A stretch of 64,000 nucleotides of DNA. It comes from Mesorhizobium amorphae CCNWGS0123. Its GTDB lineage: Bacteria > Pseudomonadota > Alphaproteobacteria > Rhizobiales > Rhizobiaceae. Below are positions 43,543 to 52,283 of this stretch, piece by piece. Both the position numbers and the translations under genes were made by a program. The first letter of the stretch is position 1; each line of letters starts with the position of its first letter. The DNA is taken from assembly GCF_001686985.1 (NCBI RefSeq), contig NZ_CP015318.1, positions 3,222,001 through 3,286,000 of the forward strand. The letters run 5' to 3'. The notes under the pieces were generated by a model. The model did no database searches, was not told the origin of the DNA, and saw only the letters and a program-made list of their open reading frames with translations.

Positions 43543-43653
43543 TTTTCCACTCTATGGATAGAATTTGATCGCTATGGTGGAAAATTTGCACAACATATTG
43601 AAAAATAACAATTTTCCACTATCATATTATGAGATGGGCCAAAGAGTGGAAAA
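43543..43653. promoter_or_regulatory. Two 9-base inverted repeats of identical geometry upstream of the nucleotidyltransferase gene
   Basis: TTTTCCACT (43543-43551) faces GGTGGAAAA (43576-43584), and TTTTCCACT (43612-43620) faces AGTGGAAAA (43645-43653). In each pair exactly 24 bases separate the arms, 33 bases centre to centre, about three helical turns. The loops are unrelated in sequence, so the arms are conserved for themselves. The last arm abuts the ATG at 43654 and replaces the ribosome site. The region is very AT-rich. This looks like an autoregulatory operator array. Confidence 0.6.
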
Positions 43654-44715
43654 ATGCCCCTTAAGGACCTGGTAGGCGAGCAAAGGCGGCAATTCATAGA
43701 CACGCAGCAGGTTTATGAGGCCTGGCTGGGTGCCGAGGATGAGCATCAGCGACGCTTCGTGGGCAGCATGCGCTGGGTCGAGCGCAACGGCGCCGACTAC
43801 CTCCTGCGGAAGATAAGGCAGGCCGAAACCTCGCTTGGCCCAAGAAGCGAACAGACGGAAAAGGCATTCGCCGCCTTCTCCGAGGGCAGGGCGCGGAACA
43901 AGGATCTGCTGGCCGGGCTGTCGGATCGTTTGGACAGCCTGGCCAAGGTCAATGTGGCCATGGGATTGGGACGGATGCCGGCTATCGCGGCGAGGATACT
44001 GAGGCGTTGCGCCGAGACGAATCTGCTGGGAAGGCAGCTGTTCGTCGTCGGCACGAATGCCCTGTTCGCTTACGAGGCATTGGCAGGCGTCCAGATATCG
44101 AGCGACCTCGTTGCAACCGGTGATATCGACCTGCTCCTGGATTCACGCCGTCGTATAAGCTTCGTCACCGAGGAAAAAATAACGCAATCCGGGTTGATCG
44201 GTGTCCTACGGAAAGTGGATAAATCCTTCAAACCGCTTCAGCCCAGGGCCTTCAGGGCAACAAACCGGGATGGCTATCTGGTCGACCTCATTCGGCCGCA
44301 GGCAAGGAATGTTCTCAAGGACAAGGCGCCGACATCGATCACCTCGATTGCCGAGGATCTCGAGGGCGCGCCGATGGATGGGCTGCAATGGCTCATCAAC
44401 GCGCCGAAGACGGACGCTATAGCGATCGACGAACGCGGCTATCCTGTAAAGATACCGACGATCGACCCTCGCATCTTTGCACTTCATAAGGCCTGGCTGG
44501 CCCGGCGGCCCGACCGATCCGCGGTGAAAGCGACCCGCGATCGGGAGCAGTCGATCACCGCCGCCCTCATTGCCAAGCAGTATTTGAGCCTTCCGCTGGA
44601 CAGCGAGTACCTCGGGGGGTTCCCGGCGCCACTTCGGGAGGCGGCCGTTTCGACGCTCCCGCTAGACAATCCGCCCGGGCTTTCCGAAGACTCGCCAACC
44701 GAGCCCAACTGGTAG
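43654..44715 (+). CDS. Nucleotidyltransferase-fold protein (GSU2403/AbiEii-like)
   Basis: 353 residues starting at the only plausible ATG (43654), which lacks a normal ribosome site. The central part carries the minimal nucleotidyltransferase motif: FVVGTNALFAYEALAG (GT/N at 133-134) followed by TGDIDLLLDS with Asp157 and Asp159 as metal ligands. Helical N-terminus (residues 1-100) with RNKDLLAGLSDRLDSLAK. The family includes toxin-like enzymes that transfer nucleotides to RNA or protein, and antibiotic-modifying enzymes. No antitoxin gene adjoins. The gene is lower in GC than its neighbours and stands alone between unrelated operons. Confidence 0.75.
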   Translation: MPLKDLVGEQRRQFIDTQQVYEAWLGAEDEHQRRFVGSMRWVERNGADYLLRKIRQAETSLGPRSEQTEKAFAAFSEGRARNKDLLAGLSDRLDSLAKVNVAMGLGRMPAIAARILRRCAETNLLGRQLFVVGTNALFAYEALAGVQISSDLVATGDIDLLLDSRRRISFVTEEKITQSGLIGVLRKVDKSFKPLQPRAFRATNRDGYLVDLIRPQARNVLKDKAPTSITSIAEDLEGAPMDGLQWLINAPKTDAIAIDERGYPVKIPTIDPRIFALHKAWLARRPDRSAVKATRDREQSITAALIAKQYLSLPLDSEYLGGFPAPLREAAVSTLPLDNPPGLSEDSPTEPNW

Positions 44716-44753
44716 CGGCAGCGTCGCGCTGCCCTGCTTGCGAGCGCCGCCCT

Positions 44754-45422
44754 CTAAGCCCCATCACCCGTCTTCTCGATCTCCTCCAGATAGAAGACCT
44801 TGCTCGGCTGCAGATGGTCGACGCAGAGCTGGGCCAGCACCCAATTGTCCTTGCGTTTCATCGCCTCGATCATGAACCAGTGGTGCTGGCGCGAGACTTC
44901 GAGCTTGTCGCGGTCGGCCAGCGAATTCGCCCGCACCGGCAGGCTGAGCCGCATGTAGTGGTCGATCGATGACACCAGGTAGTCGTTGCCGCAGGCCGAG
45001 AACATGGTCAGGTGGAACCGGTCATTGGCCTCATGGATGCCGCGCAGATAGTGGGCGTCGACATGGGCGCTGTAGACACGGTGGATCTCCATCAGCTCGG
45101 CGATCAAGGCATCGCTCGCCGGCAGCGGGATCATCAGCGCCGCCTGGCGCTGCAACAGCTCGCGGACCTCGTATATCTGCCGCACCTCGTCCGGCGACAG
45201 CCGCCTGACCATCGCGCCCTTGTTGCGTTCGCGGGTGACGACGCCCAGTTTTTCCAGCTGGTAGAGCGCCTGGCGGATGGTGTGGCGCGAGACCGGGAAG
45301 CGGGCGAGCAGCACATCCTCGACCAGCCGCGTGCCGGGCGCCAGCTTGCCGAAGATGATGTCTTCCTCCAGCGCCTTAACGACGTCGGCTTCCTTGCCGC
45401 CATAGTCTGCCACGTTGAGCAT
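44754..45422 (-). CDS. GntR-family regulator with FCD domain
   Basis: 222 residues from ATG 45422. N-terminal winged HTH: VVKALEEDIIFGKLAPGTRL, then VSRHTIRQALYQLEKLGVVTRERNKGAMV; C-terminal FCD sensor: RELLQRQAALMIPLP, HEANDRFHLTMFSACGNDYLVSSI and HHWFMIEAMKRKDNW, with the metal/ligand-binding Asp and His of the domain. It is divergent from the nine-kilobase dehydratase/ABC operon, its natural target. The same frame stays open to 47456, but beyond 45422 it is antisense to the dehydratase gene. Confidence 0.9.
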   Translation of the reverse strand: MLNVADYGGKEADVVKALEEDIIFGKLAPGTRLVEDVLLARFPVSRHTIRQALYQLEKLGVVTRERNKGAMVRRLSPDEVRQIYEVRELLQRQAALMIPLPASDALIAELMEIHRVYSAHVDAHYLRGIHEANDRFHLTMFSACGNDYLVSSIDHYMRLSLPVRANSLADRDKLEVSRQHHWFMIEAMKRKDNWVLAQLCVDHLQPSKVFYLEEIEKTGDGA

Positions 45423-45579
45423 TGTGTCGTCCTCGCGCCGTCTTGTGAGCCACTCTAGCCGCAGACCGAGCCTTCCCGCAACTTGCAGCAAAGGCTTCAC
45501 ATAATCGATAATATGATGCGCATAGGCAAGAAGCTTTGCCTGATTGTGGGTATCCGGTAGAAATCGAAAGCAAGGATTA

Positions 45580-45607
45580 TTGACAATCTCAACCGCTTGC
45601 CTATGGT
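45580..45607 (+). promoter_or_regulatory. Predicted sigma-70-like promoter of the dehydratase/ABC operon
   Basis: TTGACA (45580-45585), 16 bases, TATGGT (45602-45607), in the 259-base gap between the GntR gene and the dehydratase start. Upstream, near 45500-45515, CATAATCGATAATATG is a near-palindrome suited to a GntR operator, though its distance of about 75 bases from the -35 box makes this tentative. Confidence 0.45.
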
Positions 45608-45680
45608 GCGACGTCAGCGGTGGCCCTCGCTCCGGCGACGCGGTCCCGATGTCAGCGCAAATTGAGTCCACAGGTGTCGA

Positions 45681-47411
45681 TTGGTCTATCGCGGCCTCAG
45701 AAAGGGAGTGACCAGCTACGGCGACGCCGCCTTTTCGCTGTTCTTGCGCAAGGCCTTCATCAAGGCCGCCGGTTACTCCGACGATGCGCTGGACCGGCCG
45801 ATCGTCGGCATCGTCAACACCACCAGCGACTACAATCCCTGCCATGGCAACGCCCCGCAGCTGATCGAGGCGGTCAAGCGCGGCGTCATGCTGTCGGGCG
45901 CGCTGCCGATGGTGTTCCCGACCATCTCGATCCACGAATCCTTCGCCCACCCGACCTCGATGGTGTTGCGCAATCTGATGGCGATGGACACCGAGGAGAT
46001 GATCCGCGCCCAGCCGATGGATGCTGTCGTCGTCGTCGGTGGTTGCGACAAGACCTTGCCGGCGCAGATCATGGGTGCGATCAGCGCCGACCTGCCGACG
46101 GTCGTGGTTCCGGTCGGGCCGATGGTGGTCGGCCATCACAAGGGCGAGACGCTCGGCGCCTGCACCGATTGCCGCCGGCTGTGGTCGGGCCATCGCGCCG
46201 GCGAGATCGACGCTGCCGAGATCGAGCTGGTCAACGGCCGGCTGGCGCCTTCCGTCGGCACCTGCATGGTGATGGGCACCGCCAGCACCATGGCCATCAT
46301 CGCCGAGACCATCGGCCTCACTGTCCCCTATGCGGCCTCGATTCCGGCGCCGCTGGCCGAGCGGGTCCGTTCGGCGGAGGCGTCGGGCCGGGTCGCCGCC
46401 GCGCTTGCCGTCAGCGGCAGGCCGTTTCCGAGCGAGCTCGTCACCCCGGCGGCATTGCGCAACGCCATGGTCGTCATGCAGGCGATCGGCGGCTCGACCA
46501 ACGGCATCATCCATCTGGCGGCGATTGCGGGCCGGGCAGGGCACGCGATCGATCTCGCCGAATTCGACAGGATCGGCCGCGAGGTGCCGGTGCTGGTCGA
46601 CCTGAAGCCGTCGGGCGAGCACTACATGGAGCATTTCCACGAGGCGGGCGGCGTCCCGCGCCTGCTCGCCGAACTCACCGGCTTCCTCGATCTCACGGTG
46701 CCCGTCATCGGCGGCGGCACGCTGGCCGACCGCGTGATGAAGCGCGAGCACATGCATGACCAGCATGTCATCCGGCCGCTCGGCCAGCCGCTGAAAGCGC
46801 AAGGCGCCATGGCCGTGCTGTCGGGCAATCTCTGCCCGCGCGGCGCCGTCATCAAGCATTCGGCGGCCTCGCCGGCGCTGATGCAGCATACCGGCCGTGC
46901 CGTGGTCTTCGAATCGGTCGCCGACCTTGCCGAGCGCATCGACGACCCCGATCTCGACGTCGCCGCCGACGATGTGCTGGTGCTGCGCAATGCCGGGCCG
47001 AAGGGCGCGCCCGGCATGCCGGAGGCCGGCTACATCCCGATCCCGAAGAAGCTCGCCGCCGAAGGCGTCAAGGACATGGTCCGCCTCTCGGATGCGCGCA
47101 TGAGCGGCACCGCCTTCGGCACCGTCATCCTGCATGTATCGCCGGAAGCCGCCGCGGGTGGTCCGCTCGCTTTGGTGCGCAACGGCGACCGGATCAGACT
47201 GGATGTCGCCGGGCGGCGCATCGACGTTCTCATCGACGACGCGGAACTGGCCAGGCGCGCCGCCGCAGCAAGGCCCGCCGTCGAGCGGCCCGAACGCGGC
47301 TATGCCCAGCTCTACCACGACCACGTCCTGCAGGCCGACCAGGGTTGCGACTTCGACTTCCTGACCGCCACGCCGGCGGCGGCAGACGATATCGAGGAGG
47401 CAGCGCAATGA
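45681..47411 (+). CDS. IlvD/Edd-family dehydratase, sugar-acid dehydratase type
   Basis: 576 residues in the frame opening at TTG 45681; an alternative GTG 45708 would remove the conserved GL..YGD opening, so the earlier codon is preferred, though it lacks a clear ribosome site. Iron-sulfur cluster cysteines are in NPCHGN, GGCDKT and GTCMVMGTAST; the substrate/Mg loop is in DARMSGTAFGT. AFIKAAGYSDDALDRPIVGIVNT is characteristic of arabonate/xylonate-type dehydratases and not of the branched-chain enzyme. It would convert an aldonic acid to its 2-keto-3-deoxy form. Confidence 0.92.
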   Translation: MVYRGLRKGVTSYGDAAFSLFLRKAFIKAAGYSDDALDRPIVGIVNTTSDYNPCHGNAPQLIEAVKRGVMLSGALPMVFPTISIHESFAHPTSMVLRNLMAMDTEEMIRAQPMDAVVVVGGCDKTLPAQIMGAISADLPTVVVPVGPMVVGHHKGETLGACTDCRRLWSGHRAGEIDAAEIELVNGRLAPSVGTCMVMGTASTMAIIAETIGLTVPYAASIPAPLAERVRSAEASGRVAAALAVSGRPFPSELVTPAALRNAMVVMQAIGGSTNGIIHLAAIAGRAGHAIDLAEFDRIGREVPVLVDLKPSGEHYMEHFHEAGGVPRLLAELTGFLDLTVPVIGGGTLADRVMKREHMHDQHVIRPLGQPLKAQGAMAVLSGNLCPRGAVIKHSAASPALMQHTGRAVVFESVADLAERIDDPDLDVAADDVLVLRNAGPKGAPGMPEAGYIPIPKKLAAEGVKDMVRLSDARMSGTAFGTVILHVSPEAAAGGPLALVRNGDRIRLDVAGRRIDVLIDDAELARRAAAARPAVERPERGYAQLYHDHVLQADQGCDFDFLTATPAAADDIEEAAQ

Positions 47412-48331
47412 ATGCGCATCCTCTGCCAGGGACGGAACCACGGCTCTGCCTGCCACCCGATGCGCCGGTCCGGCGCGTCGCCAACCGCCTGCCGCCGGGA
47501 ACCTGCGACACGCACGCCCATGTCTTCGGGCCGGTCGCGCGCTTCCCGCTCGACCCTGGCCGCGGCTACACGCCTTCGCCGGTCACCATTATCGACTACC
47601 GCCGGGTCATGGACGCCTATGGCATCGAGCGCGCCGTGCTGGTGCACCCGAGCGTCTACGGCTTCGACAACAGCGTGCTGTTCGAAGCGCTGGAAACCAT
47701 GCCCAAGAGGCTGCGCGGCGTGGCGGTGATCTCGCCCAAGGCGCCCGAAACCCTGTTCGCCTGGGCGCACCGGCTCGGCGTGCGCGGCCTGCGCATCAAT
47801 CCGCGCAATCCGGCCGGCCTGACGATGAAGGATTTCTCTGCTGTCGCTGAGCGCATCAAGCCGTTTGGCTGGCACATCCAGCTGCAGGTCGACATCGAGG
47901 ATTTTTCCGATCTGGGCAGCGTCGTCGTCGCTGCGGACGTGCCGGTCATCATCGACCATTTCGGCTTTCCCGACCTGGCGCGCGGTCCCGACGGCCGCGC
48001 CTTTGGCGAACTGGTCGCACTGGCGGCCGCCGGCAAATGCATCGTCAAGATGTCGGCGCCCTATCGAGTCGCCCCGGATCGCTACACCGCGCTCAAGCCT
48101 TTCGTCGAACGCCTCGTCGACCGCGCACCGGCCTCGCTGATCTGGGCGCTCGACTGGCCGCACACCGAATGCTTCGAGGCGGTGCCCGACGATGGCGCCA
48201 TTCTCGACCTCGTCTGGGATTGGCTGCCCTGGGAGGAATTGCGCCGGCAGGTGCTCGTCGACACGCCGCGCCGCCTGTTCTTTGCCGACGGCGAGCCAGA
48301 TTCAACCAAAGCTTCCGGATCCAAAGCATGA
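47408..48331 (+). CDS. Amidohydrolase-family lactonase (2-pyrone-4,6-dicarboxylate hydrolase-like)
   Basis: 307 residues. ATG 47408 overlaps the dehydratase stop by four bases. A TIM-barrel hydrolase of the amidohydrolase_2 type: THAHVFGP with His36 and His38, IDHFGFPDLA, and SLIWALDWPHTE with the catalytic Asp near the end. Relatives hydrolyse sugar lactones or pyrone dicarboxylates. In this operon, between a dehydratase and a DapA-type lyase, a lactone-opening role for a sugar acid is the best inference. Confidence 0.9.
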   Translation: MNAHPLPGTEPRLCLPPDAPVRRVANRLPPGTCDTHAHVFGPVARFPLDPGRGYTPSPVTIIDYRRVMDAYGIERAVLVHPSVYGFDNSVLFEALETMPKRLRGVAVISPKAPETLFAWAHRLGVRGLRINPRNPAGLTMKDFSAVAERIKPFGWHIQLQVDIEDFSDLGSVVVAADVPVIIDHFGFPDLARGPDGRAFGELVALAAAGKCIVKMSAPYRVAPDRYTALKPFVERLVDRAPASLIWALDWPHTECFEAVPDDGAILDLVWDWLPWEELRRQVLVDTPRRLFFADGEPDSTKASGSKA

Positions 48332-49251
48332 AGACCCTGAAAGGCGTCATCGCCGCCACGCCCACGCCACTCAATGCCGACCTGTCGATCGACACCGACC
48401 GGCTGATCGGTCATTGCCGCTGGCTGCTCGGAGATGGCGGCTGCGACGGCATCAACCTTCTCGGCACCACCGGCGAGGCGACCTCGTTCTCGGTCGAGCA
48501 GCGCATCGCCGCGATGCGCGCGGTGGCGCAATCAGGCGTTCCGCTGCAGCGCATGATGGTCGGCACCGGCGCCTCGGCGCTGGCCGACGCGGTGGCGCTG
48601 ACCAGGGCCGCGCGGGAGCTCGGTTTCGCGGGTGCGCTGCTTCTGCCGCCCTTCTACTACAAGGGCATCGATGCCGAGAGCCTGGCCAACCATGTCGGCG
48701 AGGTGATCGCCAAGGCCGGCCCGTTCGGCCTGAAGATCTACCTCTACCATATCCCGCAGAACACCGGCGTGCCCTTCGTCGCCGAAGCCATCGCGCGGCT
48801 GCGCGAGCGCTATGCCGACATCGTCGTCGGCCTCAAGGATTCTTCCGGCGACATCGCCTTTTCGCGCTCTTTGGCTGTGCAGTTTCCCGGCTTCGACGTC
48901 TTTCCAAGTTCCGAAGGCAGCCTGACCGAATGGAAGAGCTCGCGCTTTGCCGGCTGCATCTCGGCCACCACCAACGTCACCGGCGCGCTGTCGCAGATCG
49001 CCTGGTCGGATCCCGACAGCGAGAAGGGCCGCCAGGCGGCGGCTTCGGCGATGGCCATTCGCGGCGTGCTCGGCGGCTTCCCGCTGATGGCGAGCGTCAA
49101 GGCGGCATTGGCCGCGATGACCGGCGATGGCGGCTGGGAGCGGCTGATGCCGCCGCTGCGCCGCCTGTCGCCTGCCGAGCGGGCAGAACTGTTTTCGCGG
49201 CTGGGCAAGACCGATTTCGCCGCACAGCACGCGCCGGCCACGGCCGGCTGA
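48328..49251 (+). CDS. Dihydrodipicolinate-synthase-family lyase (keto-deoxy sugar acid type)
   Basis: 307 residues, ATG 48328 overlapping the previous stop by four bases. DapA fold: INLLGTTGEATSFS, catalytic Tyr140 in YHIPQNTGVPF and Schiff-base Lys170 in VVGLKDSSGD. The family includes 2-keto-3-deoxygluconate aldolases, 5-keto-4-deoxyglucarate dehydratases and L-2-keto-3-deoxyarabonate dehydratase. Given the dehydratase two genes upstream, it probably acts on the 2-keto-3-deoxy product. Lysine biosynthesis is unlikely in this operon. Confidence 0.92.
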   Translation: MKTLKGVIAATPTPLNADLSIDTDRLIGHCRWLLGDGGCDGINLLGTTGEATSFSVEQRIAAMRAVAQSGVPLQRMMVGTGASALADAVALTRAARELGFAGALLLPPFYYKGIDAESLANHVGEVIAKAGPFGLKIYLYHIPQNTGVPFVAEAIARLRERYADIVVGLKDSSGDIAFSRSLAVQFPGFDVFPSSEGSLTEWKSSRFAGCISATTNVTGALSQIAWSDPDSEKGRQAAASAMAIRGVLGGFPLMASVKAALAAMTGDGGWERLMPPLRRLSPAERAELFSRLGKTDFAAQHAPATAG

Positions 49252-49367
49252 GACACGGAGTCTACGGAGAAGAAGAGGGAGGTCCGTCGGAGGAGTTCGA
49301 AAATCCAGCGCGCCGGCCGGACCTCGGGCGCGCATCGCAGGAACAACATCAACGGAGGAGAACGGAA

Positions 49368-50333
49368 ATGAAAAGACGTACATTCATCGCACTCGCCGCG
49401 GCAGCGGCGGCAGCAACGACCATCAGCGTTTCGCCCGTCTTCGCGCAATCGAAGGAGATCGTCTACCTGGCACCGGCGCTCGACGTGCCGTTCTGGCGCA
49501 CCGTGGCCAAGGGCGTCGAGGCCGGCGCCAAGGAGGGCGGCTACAGCTTCCAGGCGCTGGAGGCGCAGAACAACGCCCAGAAGCAGCTCACCAACGCGCA
49601 GGACGCGATCACCCGCGGCGTCGCCGGCATCGTCATCTCGCCGACCGATTCCTCGACCGCGCCGAGCGTCCTGAAGCTCGCCGCCGCCGCCAAGATCCCG
49701 GTCGTCATCTGCGATATCGGCACCACCGAAGGCGAATATGTCTCTTTCATCGCCTCCGACAATACGGCCGGCGCCAAGGGTGTCGGCGAGGCGGTCGCCG
49801 CTGCGGCGAAAGCCAAGGGCATGAAGGAAGCGCCCTACGGCATGATCACCATCTCGCTCGCCCGCATCAACGGCCAGAAGCGCACCGACGGCTTCCGCTC
49901 GGCGATGGAGGCAGGCGGCTACGGCAAGGAGATCGCGCTGCAGCAGATGCAGGCCTACACGGCCGACGAATCCTTCAAGTTCGCGCAGGACATGCTGACC
50001 GGCAATCCGAACCTGAAGGCGATGTTCATCGAGGCCGATACGCCGGCCATGGGTGCGCTGCGCGCCATCAAGGCCAGCAATCGCTCCGGCGATATCATCG
50101 TCGGCGCCTTTGACGGCATTCCCGAATTCGTCGATCTTCTGAAGAGCGGCGAACTGACGGCGGCCGGCATGCAGCAGCCCTGGCTGATGGGCGAGACGGC
50201 GGCCAAGTCGCTGGCCGAGCACCTGGCCGGCAAGACGCCGCCGAAGGAGGTCCTGGTGCCGGTGATGATCGCCACCAGCACCAACATCGAAGAGCTGCTT
50301 CCTGAAGCCAAGAAGAACGTCTTCGGCGAGTAG
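49368..50333 (+). CDS. Sugar ABC transporter, periplasmic binding protein (RbsB type)
   Basis: 321 residues from ATG 49368, with GGAGGAG upstream. The signal peptide is at about 1-26 (MKRRTFIALAAAAAAATTIS, then VSPVFA-Q). Two-lobe fold of the ribose-binding class: LAPALDVPFWRTVAKGVEAGAKEGGYSF, IVISPTDSSTAPSVLK, INGQKRTDGF and IIVGAFDGIPEFVDLLKSGE. A 116-base gap after the lyase gene suggests its own translation start and possibly an internal promoter. It should bring a sugar or sugar acid to the RbsA/RbsC-like complex encoded next. Confidence 0.93.
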   Translation: MKRRTFIALAAAAAAATTISVSPVFAQSKEIVYLAPALDVPFWRTVAKGVEAGAKEGGYSFQALEAQNNAQKQLTNAQDAITRGVAGIVISPTDSSTAPSVLKLAAAAKIPVVICDIGTTEGEYVSFIASDNTAGAKGVGEAVAAAAKAKGMKEAPYGMITISLARINGQKRTDGFRSAMEAGGYGKEIALQQMQAYTADESFKFAQDMLTGNPNLKAMFIEADTPAMGALRAIKASNRSGDIIVGAFDGIPEFVDLLKSGELTAAGMQQPWLMGETAAKSLAEHLAGKTPPKEVLVPVMIATSTNIEELLPEAKKNVFGE

Positions 50334-50393
50334 CGTCGGCAAGTTCCAATCGCCGCGCCGGATGGTCCGGCGCGGCTTTCCAGCGAAGGCAAG

Positions 50394-52283
50394 ATGCAGG
50401 CGGCAGCAGCGAAAGAAACCCTGTTCACGGCAAGCGGCGTCGAGAAATCGTTCGGCCGCACCCGTGCGCTCGCCGATGCCTCGATCACGCTGCGGCGCGG
50501 CGAGATCCACGCTCTGCTCGGCGCCAACGGCGCCGGCAAGTCGACGCTGTCGCGCGTCATCTGTGGCCAGATCCGCCCGGATGCCGGCGACATCGCCTAC
50601 AGGGGCAAGCCGTTTGCGATCCGCCGCGCCCGCGACGCCATCGATGCCGGCATTTCGCTGGTCATGCAGGAAACCAGTCTCGCCCCCGATCTGTCGGTGG
50701 TCGAGAACATCTTTCTCCCCGAGCTTGGCCGGCCTGGCCTGCCGCGCTTCGGCGAGATGCGCCGGAAAGCCGAGGACATACTCTCCCGCCTCGGCCAGCG
50801 CGCGCAGTTGCCGCTCGACGGCGACGTGCGCGCGCTTTCCGCCGCGCAGCGCCAGCTGGTCGAGATCGCCAAGGCGCTGGCGCTTGAATCCGACCTCATC
50901 ATCTTCGACGAACCGACGGCATCGCTAAGCCCCGGCGAGGTCGAGCGTCTGTTCGACATCATGGTCAAGCTGCGCGACGAGGGCAGGGCGCTGGCCTTCG
51001 TCTCGCATCGGCTGGAGGAAGTGTTCGCCGTCACCGACAAGGTGACGGTGCTGCGGGAGGGCCGCACCGTCGCCGCCGATGTCGCCACCGCCAAGCTGAC
51101 CCAGACCGAACTGATCCGCCACATGGTCGGCAGGGAGCTCAGCCAGATCTACCTGGAGCGGGCGCCGAGCGAACAGACGCAAAAGCCCGTCGTGCTCGAA
51201 GTCGAGAATTTGAAAAGCGCACCGTTGGTCCGCGACGTTTCCTTCAGCCTGCATCGCGGCGAGATCGTCGGCCTCGGCGGCCTGGTCGGCGCCGGACGTT
51301 CGGAGACACTGGAAGCGATCTTTGGCCTGAGGCGCCGCGACGGCGGCGCGGTGCGCCTCAACGGCAAGCCGTTTGCGCCGCGCAAGCCCGCGCAATCGAT
51401 CCGCGCCGGCATCGGCTTCGTGCCGGAGGACCGCCGCCGCCAGAGCATCGTGCCGGATCTGAGCGTCAGGGAGAACCTTCTCCTCGCCCATCTCGGCGCC
51501 CATCGCGGCTTTGGTCTCGCCTATCGCCGGCGCGACGAGAAGGTGAGCGAATTGCTCGCCATGCTCGGCCTGCCGGCGGACCGGCTGCTCGACGCCAGCA
51601 TGCTGAACTTTTCCGGCGGCATGCAGCAGAAGATCATCATCGCCCGCTGGCTGATGCTCGACCCCGACGTGATCCTGCTCGACGAGCCGACCAAGGGCGT
51701 CGACATCGGCACGCGCTCCTCGATCTACGCCATGCTGCGCGCCATCGCCGACCGTGGCGTCGCGGTGCTCATCGTCTCGTCCGACTTCGACGAGTTGCTC
51801 GGCATCTGCGAGCGCGTCGTCGTCATCAGCGACGGCATGTCGATCGCCGACATGCCGAGCGCGGTGCTCGACGAGGAGAAGCTGACGCTGCTGGCAGCAC
51901 CCCGCACCTCGATGGAGCGCAATGTCCGCTTCCTGCGCGATCTCGCCGCCACCTATCGCGGCGCCGCCTTCTGGGGGCTGATCGAGGACGAGAAGCTGTT
52001 TTGCCTGAAGGTCGCAGTCGCCGATCAACGTGCCGCGCCCGGCTTCGGCGACGGCGCTGCGGTGGATTTTGCAGAAACGCGGATTCCGGCGGCACTCGGT
52101 GCCGCGAAGTCGCAATTCGTCAGCGAGGCTGACGGCAGCCTGAACACCTTGATCGTCGATGTCGCGGGCTCACGCGGCCATGCCATGGGCGCGGCCGGCC
52201 TTGTCCTGCCGCATGACACTGAGCCGCCCGACGCCGGCCAACTGGCTGCCGTCATCCAGGCCCACTACGCCGCCCATGACTGA
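50394..52283 (+). CDS. Sugar ABC transporter, double ATPase (RbsA/MglA type) with extra C-terminal domain
   Basis: 629 residues. Two ATPase modules are present: Walker A GANGAGKST, Walker B LIIFDEPTAS in the first; the second has VGAGRSETLEAIFG, LNFSGGMQQKIIIARWL and VILLDEPTKGVDIGT. RbsA proteins are normally about 500 residues; here an additional 125 residues follow after SIADMPSAVLDEEKL. They read like a compact alpha/beta fold resembling a GAF domain (FWGLIEDEKLFCLKVAVADQ, FVSEADGSLNTLIVDVAGS). This may be a sensor for an inner ligand. The stop overlaps the first ATG of the permease by one base. Confidence 0.92.
   Translation: MQAAAAKETLFTASGVEKSFGRTRALADASITLRRGEIHALLGANGAGKSTLSRVICGQIRPDAGDIAYRGKPFAIRRARDAIDAGISLVMQETSLAPDLSVVENIFLPELGRPGLPRFGEMRRKAEDILSRLGQRAQLPLDGDVRALSAAQRQLVEIAKALALESDLIIFDEPTASLSPGEVERLFDIMVKLRDEGRALAFVSHRLEEVFAVTDKVTVLREGRTVAADVATAKLTQTELIRHMVGRELSQIYLERAPSEQTQKPVVLEVENLKSAPLVRDVSFSLHRGEIVGLGGLVGAGRSETLEAIFGLRRRDGGAVRLNGKPFAPRKPAQSIRAGIGFVPEDRRRQSIVPDLSVRENLLLAHLGAHRGFGLAYRRRDEKVSELLAMLGLPADRLLDASMLNFSGGMQQKIIIARWLMLDPDVILLDEPTKGVDIGTRSSIYAMLRAIADRGVAVLIVSSDFDELLGICERVVVISDGMSIADMPSAVLDEEKLTLLAAPRTSMERNVRFLRDLAATYRGAAFWGLIEDEKLFCLKVAVADQRAAPGFGDGAAVDFAETRIPAALGAAKSQFVSEADGSLNTLIVDVAGSRGHAMGAAGLVLPHDTEPPDAGQLAAVIQAHYAAHD

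Noticed and set aside
45423..47456. Very long minus-strand frame running from the GntR gene across the dehydratase gene
   Set aside because: Beyond 45422 it is antisense to the dehydratase, whose protein has all conserved cysteines and motifs; the antisense product has the repetitive His/Arg/Asp composition of shadow frames in GC-rich DNA.
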